This document shows, one piece after another, positions 1 to 7,491 of a stretch of DNA of 19,241 nucleotides (the stretch's first letter is position 1; each line of letters opens with the position of its first letter). The translations under genes were made by a program, and so were the position numbers. A model generated the notes under the pieces. That model was not told the DNA's origin, ran no database searches, and saw nothing but the letters and a program-made list of their open reading frames with translations. The stretch comes from Sulfuricella sp. (GTDB taxonomy: Bacteria > Pseudomonadota > Gammaproteobacteria > Burkholderiales > Sulfuricellaceae), in the NCBI GenBank assembly GCA_019911785.1, contig JAIOJM010000066.1, forward strand, positions 1-19,241. The letters are read 5' to 3'.

Positions 1-1
1 C

Positions 2-631
2 GAAGTGTTCCAGAGCGAGTCGGCAAAACTGCCGAACGCCAAGTGGCTGGCGCAGGGGACGATCTACCCGGACGTGATCGAATCGGCCAGCTCCAAGACC
101 AAGAAGGCCCATACCATCAAGTCGCACCACAATGTCGGCGGCCTGCCCGATACCCTGCACCTCAAGCTGCTGGAGCCGCTGCGGGAACTGTTCAAGGATG
201 AAGTGCGCGAGCTCGGCGTTGCGCTCGGCCTCCCTCATGACATGGTTTACCGTCACCCCTTCCCGGGTCCCGGCCTGGGGGTGCGCATCCTGGGCGAAGT
301 GAGGCCGGAGTTCGCCGAACTGTTGCGTCGTGCCGATGCCATTTTCATCGAGGAGTTGCGCGCTTCGGGCTGGTATGAAAAAACCTCGCAGGCCTTTGCC
401 GTATTTCTGCCCGTGAAAGCAGTAGGGGTGATGGGCGACTGCCGCACCTATGATTACGTCGTCGCGCTACGCGCAGTGCAAACCCAGGACTTTATGACCG
501 CACACTGGGCGGAGCTGCCCTATACTCTTCTGGGCAAGGTTTCCAACCGCATCATCAACGAAGTGCGCGGCATCAACCGCGTCGTCTACGACATCTGCGG
601 CAAGCCGCCCGGAACGATTGAGTGGGAGTGA
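2..631 (+). CDS. guaA: GMP synthase (glutamine-hydrolysing), C-terminal part
   Basis: The gene is cut by the left edge of the window; about 209 C-terminal residues of a protein normally near 520 are present. GuaA converts XMP to GMP in the cytoplasm, using ATP and glutamine. What is visible is the end of the ATP-pyrophosphatase domain ([20 protein letters not shown] near the start) and the dimerisation domain, with the family signatures [27 protein letters not shown] and the terminal KPPGTIEWE. The first codon seen (GAA at 2-4) is internal, so the GTG at 5 is not a start. The last codons, IEWE-stop, lie inside the repeated att core, so the gene end doubles as an island integration site; the reading frame is intact after integration. 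The family call is certain. The betaproteobacterial assignment of its C-terminus is from memory of the family. Confidence 0.98.
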   Translation, partial: EVFQSESAKLPNAKWLAQGTIYPDVIESASSKTKKAHTIKSHHNVGGLPDTLHLKLLEPLRELFKDEVRELGVALGLPHDMVYRHPFPGPGLGVRILGEVRPEFAELLRRADAIFIEELRASGWYEKTSQAFAVFLPVKAVGVMGDCRTYDYVVALRAVQTQDFMTAHWAELPYTLLGKVSNRIINEVRGINRVVYDICGKPPGTIEWE

Positions 632-693
632 CAGGGACTATTAGTACCTATTAGCGACTATTGAAAACCGTCGAAAAATCAATCATCAACGAG
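613..693 (+). repeat. att1: guaA 3'-end attachment site with island left end
   Basis: These 81 bases, covering the guaA stop codon and 62 bases after it, match 3865-3945 with about 8 mismatches. The core attgagtgggagtgacagg (617-635) also recurs exactly at 19101-19119. The part left of the stop is guaA coding sequence, and the part to the right (ending atcaatcatcaacgag) is shared by the left ends of two islands. This is the expected structure of the guaA-proximal junction of an island inserted at the gene end. guaA 3' ends are known integration targets of tyrosine-recombinase islands. Confidence 0.88.
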
Positions 694-742
694 AAATATA
701 TAGATTGGTTTTTAAGGGAATTATGCCCCAGCCTTCTTCTGG

Positions 743-829
743 TGACGGTATTCGTGGCGGTATTGGAGCAATCGTCAACAAGCGTAAGGGTCGATACCGT
801 CGTTCTGAATTTCTTGATCTGACGGTATC
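743..829 (+). repeat. Putative integrase arm-type sites, left end of island A
   Basis: Four copies of a TGACGGTAT motif lie here: TGACGGTATT at 743-752, TGGCGGTATT at 755-764 (one mismatch, 12 bp after the first), GATACCGTC at 793-801 in inverted orientation, and TGACGGTATC at 820-829. The 12-bp direct pair recurs at 3790/3802 and 19021/19033, and the inverted-plus-direct pair recurs at 19132/19157. Association with the att cores suggests arm-type integrase or excisionase binding sites. That role is inferred, as no integrase gene is present to confirm it. Confidence 0.6.
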
Positions 830-908
830 GGGTGAAGCCTATCGATATTGCTCTTCTCGATTTGTCGGATGGCGTGAGTTTGATTGAATTATTTGCGATA
901 GTTAGCGC

Positions 909-1103
909 ATGGCTTTAACTCAATCAAATAGTTCAATAAGGCGCCTGCTTGAAGCGTTGCCGCGCGGCGAGGCCGTGAGCCTCTACCTGCCATTCAAGCC
1001 ATATCAGAAATTTGGCAAGACAGAGCCGCCTGAGCGCTGCAGCCTTGTGGAGCAGTTGGTAAGTCGGATATGGAGCCCTGCTCGACTGACAGAGTATTTA
1101 TGA
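909..1103 (+). CDS. Small hypothetical ORF translationally overlapping the SNF2 gene
   Basis: This is a 64-residue ORF beginning MALTQSNSSIRRLLEAL that I do not recognise. Its stop codon TGA (1101-1103) overlaps the preferred ATG of the helicase gene (1100-1102) as ATGA, the arrangement used for translational coupling; that is the main reason to take it seriously. It has no clear Shine-Dalgarno sequence and no recognisable domain, signal peptide or membrane segment. The N-terminus is faintly like the opening of some integrases, but the rest does not follow. It may be a leader ORF or a chance frame. Between guaA and this ORF I see only the att and arm sequences and no convincing gene; the frame at 705-887 is built from the repeats. 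Confidence 0.3.
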   Translation: MALTQSNSSIRRLLEALPRGEAVSLYLPFKPYQKFGKTEPPERCSLVEQLVSRIWSPARLTEYL

Positions 1104-3592
1104 AAAACAAATCGCCCAAACCAGGTGGCACCAAGACAACCAAGCCACCAAAAGAACCCAAACTCTCCCGTACTCAGGCGCCGGCGGAGCTGTCCCCTGT
1201 TGACTGGCAGCGTGCGCTACGCCGTCAGTTCGGTCGTGAGCAGACTTTCGGGCTGGAAAATATCGGCACGGAGCCGTTCTTTTCCGAGTTTCGCGTCAGC
1301 AACCCGCAGTCGAAGAGCGCCTATCGCGTGGCGATTCGCGGCAAGCAGCCGGGCGACAACTATTGCGCCTGCCCCGATTACGGTAGCAACGAACTGGGAA
1401 CCTGTAAACACATCGAGTTCGTTCTTGCCGTGCTGGAGAAAAAACGTGGCGCCAAGGCAGCCTTTACGCGCGGCTACCATCCGCCGTTCTCCGAACTCTA
1501 TTTGCGCAACGACAGTATGCGCAGCGTGCATTTCCGTGCCGGCACGGATTGTCCGCCAGCCGTGCGCAAGGCGGCGGTGCTGTTGTTCGACGAGGCACGA
1601 GAATGGCAGTTGCGGGATCTGCAATTGGATGGGCTGGAACGCTTTATCGCTCTGGCAGCAAAAAGCGGCCACGAGTTGCGAGCCTATGACGATGCGCTCG
1701 ATTTTCTTGCCGGGCGACGTGATGCGGAACGCCGGTCGCTTGCACTCGATGGCTTGTTCCCGCGAGGGGTGACCGATCCGTCGCTGAAGAGACTGCTCAA
1801 AGTGCCGCTCTACCCGTACCAGACAGAGGGTGCTTTGTTTGCCGTGCGCGCGGGCAGGGCGCTGATCGGCGACGAAATGGGCCTGGGCAAGACCATCCAG
1901 GCCATCGCCGCCGCCGAGATTCTGGCCCGGCATTTCGGCATATCGAAAGTGCTGGTGATCTGTCCGACTTCACTCAAATACCAGTGGCAAAGCGAGATAA
2001 TGCGTTTTTCAGGGCGTGACTCTCGCGTCATTGCCGGTGGTCGCTCCCAGCGCCAGAAAGACTATGCGCTGGACGACTTCTGCAAGATCACCAATTACGA
2101 AAAGCTCCAGCCCGATCTCGACCTGATCACTGCCTGGTCGCCGGACCTGGTGATCGTCGACGAGGCACAGCGGGTGAAGAACTGGAACACCATCGCCGCC
2201 CGTGCACTGAAACGCATCGACAGCCCCTACGCCGTGGTGCTCACCGGCACGCCGCTGGAAAACAAGCTGGAGGAATTGATCTCCATCGTCCAGTTCGTCG
2301 ACCAACACCGCCTTGGACCGACCTGGAAATTGCTGCACGAACACCAGGTCAAGGACGAGCATGGGCGCGTCACCGGCTACACCGGGCTGGAAAAGATCGG
2401 CCAGACACTGGCGCCGATCATGATCCGCCGCCGGAAATCCGAAGTGCTGCAACAGCTGCCGGAGCGCACCGACCAGAACCTGCTGGTGCCGATGACCGAA
2501 TTGCAGATGACTTACCACCAGGAAAACGCGGAGATCGTGACCAAGATCGTGCAGCGCTGGCGGAAGATGAAGTTCCTTTCCGACAAGGACCAACGGCGCT
2601 TGACCTGCGCCCTGCAGAACATGCGCATGTCGTGCAACAGCACTTATCTGCTTGACCAGGAAACTGATCACGGCGTCAAGGCGGATGAACTGGCGGCGTT
2701 GTTCGATGGCCTGTTCGAACAATCGGATGCAAAGGCCGTGGTGTTCAGCCAATGGACGCGCACCCACGACATCGTGATCCGGCGCCTGGAAGCGCGCGGC
2801 ATCGGCTACGTCAGCTTTCACGGTGGCGTCCCTTCGGAGAAACGCCCGGCGCTGGTGGAACGCTTCCGCGACGATCCCGATTGCCGCGTGTTCCTCTCGA
2901 CCGATGCCGGGGCGACGGGCTTGAATTTGCAACATGCATCCACCCTCGTGAATATGGATTTGCCGTGGAATCCGGCGCTGCTCGAACAGCGCATCGCCCG
3001 GATTCACCGCATGGGTCAGAAGAGGCCGGTGCGGATCGTCAATTTCGTCGCCAAGGGCACGATAGAAGAGGGCATGCTCTCGGTGCTGGCCTTCAAGCGT
3101 TCGCTGTCGGCGGGAATTCTCGACGGTGGAACGGGCGAGATATCGCTGGGCGGCTCGCGCCTCAACCGCTTCATGAAGGACGTCGAGAACGTCACCGGCC
3201 GCATGGGTGAAGGCGAGGCCATGACACCTGCCGAAGAAGCGGCAGGCGTGACGACCGTGACCGAAGCCACATCCGTGCCGGAAGAGAATACTGACGCAAA
3301 AGTCGGCGTTGGCGAGATGGCGATCCCGGAGCATGAGGGGCGAGATGTGTCAGAACAGACCCCGCGCAACGAAGCGGATCCTTGGCAAGCATTGGTGCTG
3401 GTTGGTGCTCAGTTGGTTTCTGCCCTCGGAGCGGCCAGCAATCCCGCTGCTCCGGCGCATCCATGGATCGAGCGCGATCCGGGTACCGGGGCGCAAAGTC
3501 TCAAACTCCCTTTGCCGCCACCGGAAACGGCGGGAAAAATTGCCGATGTGCTTTCACTGTTGGCGAACACCTTGCGGGGCCGACGCCCATGA
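1100..3592 (+). CDS. SNF2-family helicase/ATPase with N-terminal SWIM zinc finger
   Basis: A soluble superfamily 2 dsDNA translocase of 830 residues. A SWIM zinc finger CxCx(10)CxH lies at about residues 89-104 (C89, C91, C102, H104) after a Lys/Pro-rich, probably disordered N-terminus. The SNF2 core follows: Walker A GDEMGLGKT at 257-265, DEAQ Walker B at 354-357, motif III LTGTPLENK at 381-389, then the second RecA lobe with STDAGATGLNLQ, DLPWNP and the arginine-finger motif QRIARIHRMGQ. The last 150 residues are low-complexity and acidic. ATG 1100 is preferred over in-frame ATG 1070 because it overlaps the upstream stop (ATGA) and has an AGAG at 1091-1094. It is the only large gene of island A. 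Related bacterial SNF2 proteins act in transcription recycling (RapA) or in defence systems (DISARM DrmD). A stand-alone defence or DNA-remodelling role is inference. Confidence 0.93.
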   Translation: MKNKSPKPGGTKTTKPPKEPKLSRTQAPAELSPVDWQRALRRQFGREQTFGLENIGTEPFFSEFRVSNPQSKSAYRVAIRGKQPGDNYCACPDYGSNELGTCKHIEFVLAVLEKKRGAKAAFTRGYHPPFSELYLRNDSMRSVHFRAGTDCPPAVRKAAVLLFDEAREWQLRDLQLDGLERFIALAAKSGHELRAYDDALDFLAGRRDAERRSLALDGLFPRGVTDPSLKRLLKVPLYPYQTEGALFAVRAGRALIGDEMGLGKTIQAIAAAEILARHFGISKVLVICPTSLKYQWQSEIMRFSGRDSRVIAGGRSQRQKDYALDDFCKITNYEKLQPDLDLITAWSPDLVIVDEAQRVKNWNTIAARALKRIDSPYAVVLTGTPLENKLEELISIVQFVDQHRLGPTWKLLHEHQVKDEHGRVTGYTGLEKIGQTLAPIMIRRRKSEVLQQLPERTDQNLLVPMTELQMTYHQENAEIVTKIVQRWRKMKFLSDKDQRRLTCALQNMRMSCNSTYLLDQETDHGVKADELAALFDGLFEQSDAKAVVFSQWTRTHDIVIRRLEARGIGYVSFHGGVPSEKRPALVERFRDDPDCRVFLSTDAGATGLNLQHASTLVNMDLPWNPALLEQRIARIHRMGQKRPVRIVNFVAKGTIEEGMLSVLAFKRSLSAGILDGGTGEISLGGSRLNRFMKDVENVTGRMGEGEAMTPAEEAAGVTTVTEATSVPEENTDAKVGVGEMAIPEHEGRDVSEQTPRNEADPWQALVLVGAQLVSALGAASNPAAPAHPWIERDPGTGAQSLKLPLPPPETAGKIADVLSLLANTLRGRRP

Positions 3593-3737
3593 CTGCCGAG
3601 GTGATGGATCAACGATGCATTCAGCGATGGTTACACGGACCGCAGCACCTATTGCCACGACCGACCATCGCGCAACCAGTCGGCTATGATCGGCGACGGC
3701 GTTTGAACCCATAGTCCTGAATAGTCAGTACAGGATC

Positions 3738-3811
3738 AGTTTTTCGTTATTGCCCGGGAACCCGCATGAACACTGAACGTTCTTCTGGAGACGGTATCGG
3801 TGACGGTATTG
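3738..3811 (+). repeat. Right end of island A with arm-type direct pair
   Basis: The segment with a T-rich run, then gcccgggaacccgcatgaa (3752-3770), then a 12-bp-spaced pair (aGACGGTATC at 3790-3799 and TGACGGTATT at 3802-3811) is matched by 18969-19042 upstream of att3. The same order at the same distance before two att cores marks the inner right ends of two related islands. The interval 3593-4015 has no gene I can support; it holds this repeat, att2 and a short leader. Confidence 0.65.
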
Positions 3812-3864
3812 AGAGGGGTAGTTCTGATCAAACCTAGTAATGGCAAGGCTTTCAAGGCCATCGT

Positions 3865-3945
3865 AACAATCGAGTGGGAGTGACAGGGACTATTAACGTC
3901 TATTGACGACTATTGAAAACCGTCGAAAAATCAATCATCAACGAG
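3865..3945 (+). repeat. att2: island A/B junction carrying a displaced guaA tail
   Basis: About 90% identical over 81 bases to 613-693. The upstream frame reads TIEWE-stop (ending at 3883), the displaced last codons of guaA with a synonymous change. The downstream part repeats the left-end sequence found after att1. This is the junction between two tandemly inserted islands. Confidence 0.85.
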
Positions 3946-4015
3946 TAGGGAAGTAAGCGTCCATTCCATTAGAGCCCGGGGACTTTAGTTTTGTGAGCCG
4001 TTGTCACCTCATTGA

Positions 4016-6112
4016 TCAGAACCCACCCTCGCGCCAAAATACCGTGAATATCTGGCGCAAGAAGCGCAGTCCCGGCGCTTCCCAAGTGCCGGCGATGGTG
4101 ACCCGGCCGCGCCAAGCATGCTGCATCGTGTCTCCGGCCGAGACGACTTTCAGCACCACCCGATAGACCGCCTGCTCCGGGTAGAGCACGCCGTTTTTCT
4201 CGCGCACCGGCACCTGGCCGCCGAACAGGCTGGCCAGTTCGGGTTCGCTCAGGGTACGCGTCGCATCGCGGTCAATGCTCGCCACCTCCAACCGCAGGTC
4301 GGGCCCGCCCATGCCGTCCGCGACGAACAGCGCCCGGTCGCCAGGTGCGATGCGATAGATGTCGCGGTCGTCGATATAGGCAACGACCTGGAGCTTGTCT
4401 TCCCGTACGTGCCAGCCGATCGCCTCGTGCTGGCCGACCCAGTCGCCGACGCGCAGATCGGGGTCGACATCGCGCAAGGTTCCGGCATAGGGCGCCACCG
4501 GCGCGTAGGCTGCGGCATCGGCTGACACCGTGCCGGCCTCGGCCTCGGCGGTCGCCAGCTGTTCGTTCAACACCTGCCACTGGCTGCGCTGATCGCTGTC
4601 GAACCCCGCCACCGCCGATTGCCACGACAGGCGTTTCTGGCGTGCATCGCTTTGTCCGGCACGCAGCTGTAATTCCGGCGAATCCATGCGCACCAGCAGC
4701 GTGCCGGCGTCCACGCGGGCATCAGTCGCCACCGGTAGCGCGACGATGCGCGCATGCGCGGGTGCGTAGATGGCGAATTGTTCCTGCGGCTGTAACAGCC
4801 CGCTCGTGCCGATCCGCGTCGGCCACGGCAACACGAACAGCACGGTCAGCGTGCCGGCCATCAGGGCGCTGCGCCGCGCCCGGCGGCTTCGCCGCAGTGC
4901 CGGCCAGCGTACCCGCCAGGCCTGGCTTTCGTGCCACAGCGGCAGCAGCACGAACCAGCCAATTTCGACGAGGAACAGGAATATGCCCAACGCTTTGATG
5001 AAAAAATGGTAGACCAGCACCGCAATGCCGAGAAACAGCACCAGCCGATAGACCCAGGTCGCCCAGGCGAACAGGAGCAGCGCGGTATGGCGATGCTGCG
5101 GGAAATGCTCGGGCACCGGCTCCCCCAGTGCGAAAAGCCGCTCGCGCAAGTCCCATCGGGCCAGCGCGAAGGCCCGCGCATGGAGGTTGGGAACCTGCAA
5201 ATAGTCGGAAAGCATGAAATAACCGTCGAAGCGAAGGAACGGGCTGGCGTTGATGGCGAGCGTGGCGATCCAGGTCGTCGTGGACAGCAGGAAGGCCGCC
5301 GACTTCGGCCAGCCTTCGGGCAGCCACACCCAGGCCAACGTCGCCCAGGCCGCGATCATCAGTTCGACGGCGATGCCGGCTGCGGCGACCTTGAGGCGCT
5401 GGTCGCGGCGTGTGAGTTTCCAAACTTCGTTGGTGTCGGTATAGGCCACCGGCCATAGCACCAGGAAGGCCACTCCCATCGTCGGCACGCGGCAACCGTA
5501 GCGCCTGGCAGTGAGGCCGTGGCCCAGCTCATGCAGCACTTTTACGGCAGCGATGGTGGCGCCGTAGGCGAATAGACCTTCCGTGCTCAACAGGTCCACG
5601 AGCGTTGCGGAAAAGCGTGCCCATTCGCGGTAAATGCCCAGCAGTCCGAAGACGCCAGCGGCCAAGGTAAGGTGCAGAAATCCCCGGCTATAGAGGAAAT
5701 CCAGGCGACCGGCCCAGCGGGCAAGCCAGCGGTCAGGCCGCACCAGGGGAATGCGGAAGAACAGGTAGTTGTGCAGCAGCCAGCGCGCCAGGCCGCCGCG
5801 TCGCCTTTGCAGCGCCTCGGCCAGACGGGCGGCGCTGCCCGGCTCGGGCTGCAGGAGTTGGTGTTCCTGATTGAACAGCGCGAGCCGCTCGACGTCGGCG
5901 GCCTCGATATGCAATGTGGTTTCCATGCAAACCGCTGCGGCGATGCTTTCGGCATCGCCCATGAACCAGCGGCTCAGTATCTCGAAGCTCGGCCAGTCGA
6001 TCTGGAAGAACTGGTTGCGCACCGGGTCGTGTAGCGTCCAGCTCGGCTGGCCGTCGGCCAGGTGGGACCCGGGCAACAGAGCCAGTTCCTCGCGCAGCGG
6101 CGGCAGCGCCAT
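4016..6112 (-). CDS. M50 (site-2-protease-like) membrane metallopeptidase fused to HlyD-like domain
   Basis: A 698-residue inner-membrane protein. A cytoplasmic N-terminal region of about 140 residues precedes roughly eight hydrophobic segments (about 145-160, 177-200, 210-225, 245-263, 273-290, 345-368, 370-392, 418-430). The zinc motif HELGH is at 194-198 within an M50 context (HELGHGLTARRYG). The second M50 motif NASPFLRFDGYF (289-300) supplies the probable third ligand D296, so the active site looks complete. Residues about 445-680 form a HlyD-like barrel-sandwich/beta-barrel stalk (APAHARIVALPV, GTLLVRMDSPEL, APVAPYAGTLRDV), expected in the periplasm. Its start overlaps the stop of the upstream adaptor gene by one base (TGATG), so it is the last gene of the adhesin operon. 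The context suggests it processes or exports the adhesin, or controls its release. Related M50-HlyD proteins occur in peptide-export clusters. The substrate is inferred. Confidence 0.88.
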   Translation of the reverse strand: MALPPLREELALLPGSHLADGQPSWTLHDPVRNQFFQIDWPSFEILSRWFMGDAESIAAAVCMETTLHIEAADVERLALFNQEHQLLQPEPGSAARLAEALQRRRGGLARWLLHNYLFFRIPLVRPDRWLARWAGRLDFLYSRGFLHLTLAAGVFGLLGIYREWARFSATLVDLLSTEGLFAYGATIAAVKVLHELGHGLTARRYGCRVPTMGVAFLVLWPVAYTDTNEVWKLTRRDQRLKVAAAGIAVELMIAAWATLAWVWLPEGWPKSAAFLLSTTTWIATLAINASPFLRFDGYFMLSDYLQVPNLHARAFALARWDLRERLFALGEPVPEHFPQHRHTALLLFAWATWVYRLVLFLGIAVLVYHFFIKALGIFLFLVEIGWFVLLPLWHESQAWRVRWPALRRSRRARRSALMAGTLTVLFVLPWPTRIGTSGLLQPQEQFAIYAPAHARIVALPVATDARVDAGTLLVRMDSPELQLRAGQSDARQKRLSWQSAVAGFDSDQRSQWQVLNEQLATAEAEAGTVSADAAAYAPVAPYAGTLRDVDPDLRVGDWVGQHEAIGWHVREDKLQVVAYIDDRDIYRIAPGDRALFVADGMGGPDLRLEVASIDRDATRTLSEPELASLFGGQVPVREKNGVLYPEQAVYRVVLKVVSAGDTMQHAWRGRVTIAGTWEAPGLRFLRQIFTVFWREGGF

Positions 6113-7491
6113 CAGAGCGCCAGGAACTGGTGTACTGCGGCCAGCGGCCGGCGCAGCACCCAGTAGCAGAACGGTACCCGGCCGCCGTAGATCCTGGCCG
6201 TGCCCTTAAGGCCGATGCGTTGGCCGGTCGCACCGTCGAGCGCCGCCCGCAGCCGGTATGCGTAGCTGCCATCCGGCCGCGGCACGGCGCCGTAGCTCAC
6301 GTAGCGCATATGGCCGGATACGGCGGAAAAGGGGCTAGCGGCGAGATAGAGGTCGGTTTGTGCCTGTTGTGGCAGCGGAATCGCGTCGCCGACGGCGATC
6401 CACGCCTCGATTTCCACCTCGTCGGGCATGGCCACCCGCATCACTTTCTCGCCGGTCTGCACCGGCCGACCGATCCATTCCGAGGGATCGTCGAAGATGG
6501 CGATGCCGTCCTGGGGGGTAACGACTTGGGCGCGTTCGAACTGGCCCTGGAGAAATTCCGCCTCGGCGCGTTTTTCGCCAATCTTGCCGAGTAGCACGGC
6601 GAGCTGCCCCTTTGCTTTGGCGTCGGTCAAAGCGATCTGCGCGATCTGGCGATATTCGGTTTCTGCCGTCTCCAGCGCCTGACGGGCCATTTCGAGCCGG
6701 CTGGCGATGGGCGCTTCGTCGAAGCTGAACAGCGGCTGTCCGGCCTTCACCACAGCGTTTGGCTGCACGTGAATCTGCCCGATTACGCCATCGAGCGGCG
6801 CGCGGATGACGGCTGGATGCGCCGGCACCAGTTCACCCGGCGCAAGCACCGTCAATCGCACCGGAAACAGCAACGCCGCCAGCACGGCCAGGCCGATCTG
6901 CACCGGGCGGCGGCGCCACCACTTGCCATGGGCATCGTCGGCCAGCCACGCGGAGAGCTTTTCCCGCAGCAGCGCCGCCGACCACGGCGGCGCACGAAAA
7001 CGCGCCAGCCAGGCGTGGCGCCAAGCGTCGATCCACTCGCCGAGCAGCGCCAGCGTCGCGTCGGCATAGCGGACATCCCCCGCCAGCAGCAGGCCGCCGC
7101 GCGCGCTGCCCGGATGATCGGCGCTCCCCAGCAGCGGCAGCCAGACGGCTTCGCCCGGTAGCCAGTCTGCCCATTCCGCCGCGACAGCGGCCGGCACGTC
7201 CGCCGACGTCACTCGTTGCGGCGCCGCGATGACGCAAAGTTCGCGGCACAGGCGATCGAGCCATTGCACATAAGGGGCATTGCCCTCCGGCTGGATCACC
7301 CCCGACAGCGTGCGCACGCCGCCGTCCTCGAACCACAGCGCCGCCTGCCGGTAGGGTGCCAGCGCGCGGCTGTCGTTGACCAGCAGGAACGCCAGCTCCT
7401 CGGCGCTCGCCGCCGCGCGGGCATGGTGGCACAGCTCGACAAGGGCGAGCAGCGGATTGGCGGGCGACGCTTCACCTTGCGGAAGACTCAT
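6112..7491 (-). CDS. HlyD-like membrane-fusion protein with N-terminal GAF-like domain
   Basis: This 459-residue protein has an unusual order. An N-terminal domain of about 20-165 resembles a GAF sensor domain (LVELCHHARAAASAEELAFL, then PYRQAALWFEDGGVRTLSGV). Next come an amphipathic linker, a single membrane helix at about 196-215 preceded by KWWRRR, and a HlyD-type periplasmic adaptor (APGELVPAHPAVIRAPLDG, coiled-coil arms about 265-335, second lipoyl half VVTPQDGIAIFDD, then a beta-barrel). The positive-inside charge puts the GAF-like part in the cytoplasm and the adaptor in the periplasm. The ATG overlaps the adhesin stop codon as ATGA (7488-7491) and there is no good Shine-Dalgarno, so it is probably translationally coupled to the adhesin. 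A role as signal-gated adaptor of the export apparatus is inference. The GAF call rests on pattern only; a degenerate sensor fold is the alternative. Confidence 0.85.
   Translation of the reverse strand: MSLPQGEASPANPLLALVELCHHARAAASAEELAFLLVNDSRALAPYRQAALWFEDGGVRTLSGVIQPEGNAPYVQWLDRLCRELCVIAAPQRVTSADVPAAVAAEWADWLPGEAVWLPLLGSADHPGSARGGLLLAGDVRYADATLALLGEWIDAWRHAWLARFRAPPWSAALLREKLSAWLADDAHGKWWRRRPVQIGLAVLAALLFPVRLTVLAPGELVPAHPAVIRAPLDGVIGQIHVQPNAVVKAGQPLFSFDEAPIASRLEMARQALETAETEYRQIAQIALTDAKAKGQLAVLLGKIGEKRAEAEFLQGQFERAQVVTPQDGIAIFDDPSEWIGRPVQTGEKVMRVAMPDEVEIEAWIAVGDAIPLPQQAQTDLYLAASPFSAVSGHMRYVSYGAVPRPDGSYAYRLRAALDGATGQRIGLKGTARIYGGRVPFCYWVLRRPLAAVHQFLAL

Noticed and set aside
705..887. 60-codon ORF after guaA
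   Set aside because: It is composed of the arm-type repeats and has no start signal. Repeated Asp-Gly-Ile codons come from TGACGGTATT, so coding is unlikely.
879..928. Inverted repeat tttgattga / tcaatcaaa
   Set aside because: Nine-base arms with a 32-base loop of AT-rich sequence; too weak to call an operator or terminator.
2009..3334. 441-codon open frame opposite the SNF2 gene
   Set aside because: It covers conserved helicase motifs on the other strand; His/Gln/Arg-rich composition with no domain. Codon-bias shadow.
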